Part shown: piece by piece, positions 13,494 to 18,573 of the stretch
Layout of the letters: the number at the start of each line of letters is the position of its first letter
How positions within the stretch are numbered: the stretch's first letter is position 1
DNA from: Christensenella sp. UBA4626
Lineage (GTDB): Bacteria > Bacillota > Clostridia > Christensenellales > UBA1242
NCBI GenBank assembly: GCA_002406115.1
Contig: DHNC01000031.1
Coordinates: forward strand, 1-18,573
Direction: 5' to 3'
DNA: 18,573 nt
Notes under the pieces: model-generated
What the model saw: the letters and a program-made list of their open reading frames with translations, nothing else
Database searches by the model: none
Told to the model about the DNA's origin: nothing
Position numbers and translations under genes: made by a program

Positions 13494-13695
13494 TTAGTAG
13501 ATTATTTTATCAATAGGGACAGAAAGTGCGTCGCAAATTTGCAATAGTGTTTTAAAAACTAGGGTTGATTTTACCATTTTCTAGTTTGTTGATGTAACTT
13601 GCATCCTTGCCAATCCGCAAACTCAATTCGTATGCTGACATATTTTTGCTTTCTCTAATTTTTGCAATCCTTAACCCTAAATCTTCAAATTTCAT
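13494..13695 (-). pseudogene. XRE-type helix-turn-helix regulator with a +1 frameshift
   Basis: From the ATG at 13695 (with AAGGTGAG just upstream) the frame encodes 47 residues, MKFEDLGLRIAKIRESKNMS ... YINKLENGKINPSF, then hits TAA at 13554-13552. This is the start of a Cro/C1-type HTH: R-x-A-K-I-R-E, the recognition helix region ASYINKLENGK, and then N-P-S. Dropping one T from the five-T run (minus strand AGTTTTTAAAAC) restores KTLLQICDALSVPIDKII (then Y and TAA at 13496-13494), exactly how the family continues. The repaired protein would be 66 aa, typical of single-domain XRE regulators. It could be a true pseudogene, a homopolymer sequencing or assembly error, or a +1 programmed shift at TTT-TAA. 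Its promoter and RBS look intact, which favours a recent lesion or an error. It diverges from gyrB. Confidence 0.85.
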
Positions 13696-13711
13696 AACTC
13701 ACCTTATAAAA

Positions 13712-13740
13712 ATTTTAACACATCTTTTGATATTTTACAA
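13712..13740 (-). promoter_or_regulatory. Promoter of the XRE-type regulator
   Basis: On the minus strand TTGTAA (13740-13735), a 17-bp spacer and TAAAAT (13717-13712) with TG one base upstream (extended -10). The start codon is 16 bases further on, leaving a short leader with AAGGTGAG. Confidence 0.65.
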
Positions 13741-13776
13741 ATAAATTTTATAAAGCATTTTTAAGCGGTTTTTTGC

Positions 13777-13805
13777 TTGATTTTTTGCTAATTTGCTGGT
13801 ATAAT
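13777..13805 (+). promoter_or_regulatory. gyrB: gyrB-gyrA operon promoter
   Basis: TTGATT (13777-13782), a 17-bp spacer and a perfect TATAAT (13800-13805) with TGG just before it (extended -10). The leader to the gyrB ATG would be about 110 bases. Confidence 0.82.
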
Positions 13806-13828
13806 TACATTATATTTATATAATGTAA
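13805..13828. promoter_or_regulatory. Perfect 24-bp palindrome at the gyrB transcription start (operator candidate)
   Basis: TTACATTATAT (13805-13815), TT, ATATAATGTAA (13818-13828). The two 11-base arms match exactly. The palindrome shares its first base with the -10 box and covers the expected start site near 13812. It is placed as a repressor operator would be, or as a hairpin at the very 5' end of the gyrBA transcript. The neighbouring XRE-type regulator is an obvious but unproven candidate to bind it. Confidence 0.7.
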
Positions 13829-13831
13829 ATT

Positions 13832-13866
13832 TTGCCTTTGAGGCTTGTTTTGGCCTAGGTTGGCAA
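13832..13866 (+). promoter_or_regulatory. Hairpin in the gyrB leader
   Basis: TTGCC (13832-13836) pairs with GGCAA (13862-13866), and AGGC (13841-13844) pairs with GCCT (13853-13856) inside it, leaving a loop of eight bases. No T run follows, so it is not a terminator. Confidence 0.45.
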
Positions 13867-13921
13867 TCATTTAATTATATTTTAGGTTTGTGTAAATAAA
13901 ACACGCCATTAAGGAGATTTT

Positions 13922-15880
13922 ATGCAAGACGAATTAAAAGTTACCGCAGATTATGGCGCCTCTGCCATTCAAGTGTTGGAAGGACTTGAACCTGTCCGCA
14001 AACGTCCCGGTATGTACATCGGCTCAACTGATGAACGTGGGCTTCACCATTTGGTAACTGAAATTGTCGATAACTCTATCGACGAGGCTTTGGCAGGTTA
14101 CTGCAACGAAATCAATGTTGAAATTAACGTTGACGGCTCTGTAAGCGTTACAGATAACGGCCGTGGCATTCCAACCGGCATCCACGCAAAGGAAGGCATT
14201 TCGGCGGCAGAATTGGTTTTGACAAAGTTGCACGCAGGCGGCAAGTTCGGCGGTGGCGGATATAAGATTTCCGGCGGTTTGCACGGTGTTGGTCTTTCAG
14301 TTGTAAATGCACTTAGTGAAACACTGCTTTTGGACATTTGCCAAAACGGACATCATTTCCACCAAGAATATCATCGAGGCATCCCAACTGGCAGGCTTAC
14401 AATCGTCGGCGATGTTGACCCAGCCAAAACCGGCACAAAGGTCACATTTAAACCTGACTATGAAATTTTCCCAGTAACTGAATTTAACTATGACGTGCTC
14501 AAATCTCGTTTGCGTGAAATTGCATTCCTTAACAAGGGCTTGCGCATAACAATCAAAGATGACCGTGAAGGCAAAGAGCAAGAAAATATGTATCAATTTA
14601 TGGGCGGCATTCAAGAGTTTGTTGCAGACCTCACTGAAAACAAACAATGCGTGTTCCCAGAACCTATTTATGTTGACAAAATTTATCATTACAAACGTAA
14701 GGATGAAAATGGTCAACCTCAGCCAGCAACAACCGAAATTGAATTTAGTTTCCAATATACCGATACTTACACAGAAAACATTCACAGCTATTGCAACAAC
14801 ATCAACACCGAAGAAGGCGGCAAACACGTTGACGGCTTTAAAAACAGTTTGATGAAGATTATCAACGACTACGCTGTTGAAAACAAAATGCTTAAAGAAA
14901 AACAAAAACTTTCAGGTGAAGACACCCGTGAAGGTATTGTGGCAGTTATCTCTGTAAAGGTTGAAGAGCCTCAATTTGAAGGTCAAACCAAAACCAAACT
15001 CGGCACTGATGAAATCAGGGGCTTTGTAAGCAAGGCAATGGAAGAAACTTTCAAAGATTATTTGGAAGAACATCCAAAAGAAAGCAAGGAGCTTATCAAT
15101 AAATGTTTGCTTTCTCAACGTGCAAGGGAAGCAGCCCGCAACGCACGTGAAGATACAAGACGTAAATCCGCTTTGGAGGTTTCAACACTTCCGGGCAAAT
15201 TAGCAGATTGTAGCAGCAAAGATGCCAGCGAATGTGAAATTTTCATCGTCGAAGGTGACTCTGCGGGTGGTACTGCAAAGAACTGCCGTGATAGGCACTA
15301 TCAAGCGATTTTGCCATTGCGTGGTAAAATTTTGAACGTTGAAAAAACAAGGCTCACTCGTGCGCTTGAAAATGAAGAAATCAAATCAATGATAACCGCT
15401 TTCGGTTGCGGCATTTACGAAAACTGCGACCCTAAAAAATTGCGTTATGACAAAATTATCATTATGACCGATGCCGATGTGGACGGTAGCCATATTGAAA
15501 TTTTGATGTTGACATTCTTCTTCCGCTATATGCGTCCGCTTATCGAAGAAGGACATGTCTATGTTGCTCAACCACCTCTTTACAAGGTTACTCGTGGCAA
15601 ACAAGTCAACTATTATTTCAGCGAAGAAGAAAAAGAGGCTGCATTGAACGGCAACGAAAAGGGCTATGATGTTCAACGTTACAAAGGTCTTGGCGAAATG
15701 GACACCGACCAACTTTGGGACACAACAATGAACCCTCAAACCAGGACTCTCAAAAAAGTTGTTATGAGCGACGCTTTGGCTTGTAACGAAGTGTTTGATT
15801 TGCTTATGGGTGACCGTGTTGAGGGCAGACGTGAGTTTATTGAACAACACGCAACTTTGGTTAAAGATTTGGATATATAA
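13922..15880 (+). CDS. gyrB: DNA gyrase subunit B
   Basis: This 652-aa ATPase subunit of the A2B2 gyrase introduces negative supercoils into DNA. The GHKL ATPase domain carries the catalytic Glu47 and Asn51 (TEIVDNSIDEAL), DNGRGIP (78-84), the lid region GGKFGGGGYKISGGLHGVG (106-124) and, further on, the QTKTKLG motif with its Lys. The TOPRIM domain has EGDSAGG with Glu444 and DADVDG with Asp517/519/521, which bind Mg2+. The C-terminus has the conserved QRYKGLGEMD and TTMNPQTRTL. The length is that of Gram-positive GyrB, without the insert of the E. coli protein. The RBS AAGGAG lies 6 bases upstream of the ATG. It is followed by gyrA after 22 bases. GyrB rather than ParE is supported by the partner's GyrA box. 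Confidence 0.97.
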   Translation: MQDELKVTADYGASAIQVLEGLEPVRKRPGMYIGSTDERGLHHLVTEIVDNSIDEALAGYCNEINVEINVDGSVSVTDNGRGIPTGIHAKEGISAAELVLTKLHAGGKFGGGGYKISGGLHGVGLSVVNALSETLLLDICQNGHHFHQEYHRGIPTGRLTIVGDVDPAKTGTKVTFKPDYEIFPVTEFNYDVLKSRLREIAFLNKGLRITIKDDREGKEQENMYQFMGGIQEFVADLTENKQCVFPEPIYVDKIYHYKRKDENGQPQPATTEIEFSFQYTDTYTENIHSYCNNINTEEGGKHVDGFKNSLMKIINDYAVENKMLKEKQKLSGEDTREGIVAVISVKVEEPQFEGQTKTKLGTDEIRGFVSKAMEETFKDYLEEHPKESKELINKCLLSQRAREAARNAREDTRRKSALEVSTLPGKLADCSSKDASECEIFIVEGDSAGGTAKNCRDRHYQAILPLRGKILNVEKTRLTRALENEEIKSMITAFGCGIYENCDPKKLRYDKIIIMTDADVDGSHIEILMLTFFFRYMRPLIEEGHVYVAQPPLYKVTRGKQVNYYFSEEEKEAALNGNEKGYDVQRYKGLGEMDTDQLWDTTMNPQTRTLKKVVMSDALACNEVFDLLMGDRVEGRREFIEQHATLVKDLDI

Positions 15881-15902
15881 CCGATTGTAAAAGGAAAAAA
15901 TT

Positions 15903-18455
15903 ATGTCAGATAAATTTCAAAAAATTGACAACACAAAATATATAGATATTGATGTTGAACACGAAATGAAGGAGTCATTTATCGCTTATGCTATGGCGGT
16001 AAATGTTTCCCGTGCCATTCCAGACGTTAGGGACGGTCTTAAACCTGTTCATCGTCGTATCTTGTATTCGATGAATGAAATCGGTTTAACTTGCGATAAA
16101 CCTTTCAGAAAATGCGCCAAAATTGTCGGTGACGTTTTGGGTAAATATCATCCACATGGCGATAGTTCTGTTTACGATGCACTTGTGCGTTTGGCTCAGG
16201 ACTTTACTATCAACGAACCTCTTATCGACGGCCACGGAAACTTTGGTTCTGTGGATGGCGATGGTGCAGCGGCTTATCGTTACACAGAAGCCCGTTTAAG
16301 CAAAGTTGCAGGCGAGTTGTTGCGTGATATTGATAAAGATACAGTTGACTTTTATCCAAACTTTGATGCGACCGCTTTGCAACCAAGGGTTTTGCCAAGC
16401 AGATTTCCAAATCTGTTGGTGAACGGTAGTGACGGTATCGCAGTTGGTATGGCAACAAACATCCCACCTCACAATCTCAATGAGGTTATTGATGCAGTTA
16501 TTGCCATGATTGACAATCCAAACATCACAATTGATGAGTTGTGCGAAATTATCCCAGCACCAGACTTCCCAACTGGCGGTGAAATTTTGGCAAACAATGC
16601 CATAAAAGAAGCATATCGCACCGGTCGTGGTGGCGTCGTTATGCGTGCAAAAGCGGATATTGAAAGTTACGACAACGGCAAACGTTGGAGGATTGTTGTA
16701 ACAGCAATTCCTTATCAGGTAAACAAGGCGCGCTTGATTCAACAAATTGCCAATTTGGTTAAAGATAAACGTATTGACGGCATCAGTGATTTGCGTGATG
16801 AATCAGGTCGTGATGGTATGCGTATCGTTATCGAACTTAAAAAAGACGCAACACCTCAAATTGTTTTGAATATGTTGTATAAGCAAACTCAATTGCAACA
16901 AAGCAATGGCATTATCATGCTCGCTTTGGTTGACAGTAAGCCAAAGATATTGAATTTGCAAGAGATTTTGTTCTATTATTTGCAGTTCCAACGTGAAGTT
17001 ATCACTCGTAGAACTCAATATGACTTGAAAAAGGCAGAAGAAAGGGCTCATATTTTGGAGGGCTTGGTTGTTGCGGTCAACAACATTGATGAAGTTATCG
17101 CAATCATCAAAAAGAGTTCGGATAAGGTTGCTGCATCAACAAGTTTGCAAGAGAAATTTGGTCTGTCAGATAGGCAAGCAAACGCCATTTTGGAAATGAA
17201 GTTGAGCAGGCTCACAGGTCTTGAAGTGGAAAAACTTAAAGCCGAATGTGCTGAACTTGAAAAAACTATTGTGGAACTCAAAGCAATTTTGGCGGACCCA
17301 AATCGTATAAGCCAGATTATTCGTGACGAATTGACCGAAATCAAAAATAAATATCCAACTCCAAGAAAGACAAAAATCATCATGGATTACAGCGATATTG
17401 ATATTGGCGATTTGATTGCAAAACACGACGTCGTTTTGTCGCTCACAAATCAAGGCTATGTTAAACGTTTGCCAGTCAGTGAATATAAATCACAACATCG
17501 TGGCGGACGTGGCGTAAATGCACACAAAACTAAAGAAGAAGATTTTGTAACAGATATGTTCGTAGTCAACAGTCATGACAATGTTATGTTCTTCAGCAAC
17601 AAGGGCAAGGTGTATGTATTGAAAGCGTACATGATTCCAGAAGCAGGCAGACAAAACAAAGGTCGTGCTCTTATCAATTTGTTGCCTCTTGAAGCAGATG
17701 AAAAGATAAACACAATTTTGAAATTTGATTATGACGAAAACAAAAACTTGCTCATCGCAACCAAAAAAGGTTACATCAAAAAGACAAAATTGAGCGAATT
17801 TGCTCAGGTTCGCAAAAACGGCAAAATCGCAATCAAACTTATGGAAGGCGACAGTTTGGTCAGCGCAAAATTGGTTGAACCAAAACAAGAACTTTTGATG
17901 GTTGCAGATAACGGCAAAGCGTTGCGTTTCAGCGAAACTAATGTAAGAAATATGGGACGTACTGGTCGTGGCGTAAGATCAATGAAGATTGGCGAGGACG
18001 AAAATATCGTGGATATGATTGTCTTGGATCCTGACCTTGATGTTTTGACAGTTACTGAAAAGGGCTATGCAAAACGCAGCAAACCAGAAGATTATCGCCT
18101 CCAAGGCAGACGTGGCAAAGGCATTAAGGCTGGCGTGTTTAATGAAAAGACTGGCAAGGTTGTTGCACTTAAAAATGTGTGTGCTGACAACGATATCTTG
18201 GCAATTTCTGGCGACGGCGTTATGATTAGAACGAGTGCAGAATCAATCAACTTGGTTGGCAGGACAAGTATGGGTGTTCGTCTGATGAAGGTGAGTGCAA
18301 ATGACGCTGTCGTGAGCGTCGCAATTGTTGACCGTGAGGAAGAGGAACAGGAAGAAGTTTCAGCAGACCAACCTACAACATTGGAATTGAGCCATGAGGA
18401 ATATCCTGTTGGTAGTGTGGAAGATTTCCAACCAAACCCTGATGAAGAAATATAA
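15903..18455 (+). CDS. gyrA: DNA gyrase subunit A
   Basis: This 850-aa subunit cuts and rejoins DNA. The winged-helix/tower region has KYHPHGDSSVYDALVRLAQDF (81-101), the quinolone-resistance region, with Ser88 and Asp92 at the positions equal to E. coli Ser83 and Asp87, so no classical resistance substitution. The catalytic pair is Arg126-Tyr127 in AAAYRYTEARL. A long coiled coil (about 370-480) leads to the C-terminal pinwheel, which opens with the GyrA box QHRGGRG (531-537). That box marks gyrase rather than topoisomerase IV. Repeated GRTGRGV-type blade motifs follow, and the end is acidic (EEEEQEEVSAD). The RBS AAAAGGA lies 7 bases upstream. It is second in the gyrBA operon and is followed directly by a terminator. 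Confidence 0.98.
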   Translation: MSDKFQKIDNTKYIDIDVEHEMKESFIAYAMAVNVSRAIPDVRDGLKPVHRRILYSMNEIGLTCDKPFRKCAKIVGDVLGKYHPHGDSSVYDALVRLAQDFTINEPLIDGHGNFGSVDGDGAAAYRYTEARLSKVAGELLRDIDKDTVDFYPNFDATALQPRVLPSRFPNLLVNGSDGIAVGMATNIPPHNLNEVIDAVIAMIDNPNITIDELCEIIPAPDFPTGGEILANNAIKEAYRTGRGGVVMRAKADIESYDNGKRWRIVVTAIPYQVNKARLIQQIANLVKDKRIDGISDLRDESGRDGMRIVIELKKDATPQIVLNMLYKQTQLQQSNGIIMLALVDSKPKILNLQEILFYYLQFQREVITRRTQYDLKKAEERAHILEGLVVAVNNIDEVIAIIKKSSDKVAASTSLQEKFGLSDRQANAILEMKLSRLTGLEVEKLKAECAELEKTIVELKAILADPNRISQIIRDELTEIKNKYPTPRKTKIIMDYSDIDIGDLIAKHDVVLSLTNQGYVKRLPVSEYKSQHRGGRGVNAHKTKEEDFVTDMFVVNSHDNVMFFSNKGKVYVLKAYMIPEAGRQNKGRALINLLPLEADEKINTILKFDYDENKNLLIATKKGYIKKTKLSEFAQVRKNGKIAIKLMEGDSLVSAKLVEPKQELLMVADNGKALRFSETNVRNMGRTGRGVRSMKIGEDENIVDMIVLDPDLDVLTVTEKGYAKRSKPEDYRLQGRRGKGIKAGVFNEKTGKVVALKNVCADNDILAISGDGVMIRTSAESINLVGRTSMGVRLMKVSANDAVVSVAIVDREEEEQEEVSADQPTTLELSHEEYPVGSVEDFQPNPDEEI

Positions 18456-18479
18456 AAAAAGAGGCTAGTCCTCTTTTTT
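18456..18479 (+). terminator. Terminator of the gyrB-gyrA operon
   Basis: AAAAAGAGG (18456-18464), loop CTAGT, CCTCTTTTTT (18470-18479). The stem starts at the base after the gyrA stop codon. It shares the GAGG/CCTC core with the terminator at 695-723. Confidence 0.88.
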
Positions 18480-18498
18480 ATTTTAAACAACAAATCAG

Positions 18499-18524
18499 AT
18501 TTATGAACGTCAGCGAAATAAATT
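18499..18524. repeat. Short dispersed intergenic repeat, copy 2
   Basis: ATTTATGA, 5 bases, AGCGAAATAAATT, matching the blocks at 3036-3060. The rest of the window end (18525-18573) is A-rich with no visible gene. Confidence 0.3.
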
Positions 18525-18573
18525 TGTTTCTTATTGCTAAAAAAATAAAAATAATTAAAAAATAAATAAAAAA

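Noticed and set aside
13700..13921. Chromosomal replication origin near gyrBA
   Set aside because: No cluster of TTATCCACA-type DnaA boxes was seen and dnaA, dnaN and recF are not in the window.
15903..18455. Topoisomerase IV (parE-parC) instead of gyrase
   Set aside because: The QHRGGRG GyrA box and full-length pinwheel domain point to gyrase.

Overview
The window is an AT-rich chromosomal segment of a low-GC Gram-positive bacterium. The core genes read best as Bacillota, probably an uncultured gut Clostridia-type lineage. That placement is an inference from the AAGGAG-type ribosome binding sites, TTGACA/TATAAT promoters, the four-cysteine MetRS, the gyrB-gyrA operon and the dnaB/yqeY/typA repertoire. 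No 16S or other phylogenetic marker was compared. The right two thirds is housekeeping. The left third is accessory-like, with surface proteins, a predicted RNase and an unstudied membrane protein.

Positions 1-5300 (accessory, mixed strands). A 5'-truncated DUF6273-type surface protein runs rightward to a bidirectional terminator. It converges with a leftward 507-aa protein that has two HEPN-like R-x4-H motifs and a consensus promoter so close to the ATG that the mRNA would be leaderless. Next, leftward, come a YgjV-like membrane protein with a hairpin-rich leader and dUTPase (dut). Diverging from dut is a GLUG-repeat-type, membrane-anchored surface protein, also with a promoter abutting its ATG.

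Positions 5300-8200. A leftward HU-type nucleoid protein converges with the surface gene. A 470-bp gene-free region follows, with short repeats and a promoter. Then typA (BipA GTPase) runs rightward and overlaps by one base a small two-helix membrane protein.

Positions 8200-13480. dnaB (replicative helicase), yqeY, a Rossmann/methyltransferase-like protein, metG and a 216-aa unknown protein all run rightward. The leaders of yqeY and metG each carry tandem hairpin repeats. Every unit begins with a Shine-Dalgarno-like A-rich/GGAG string, and the next repetition of that string is the gene's real ribosome binding site. The inner stem (TTATATC/GATATAA) is conserved while the outer stem changes sequence but stays paired. 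This is the most striking non-coding signal here.

Positions 13490-18573. A small XRE-type regulator gene points left and is split by one extra T in a T run. The gyrB promoter has a perfect 24-bp palindrome over its transcription start and a second hairpin in the leader. gyrB and gyrA form a two-gene operon ending in a strong terminator.

Functionally, most of the window serves DNA topology and replication (gyrase, helicase, HU, dUTPase) and translation (MetRS, TypA, YqeY). No tRNA, rRNA, CRISPR array, transposase or phage gene was seen. The best candidates for something undescribed are the double-HEPN protein and the SD-phased tandem hairpin leaders.
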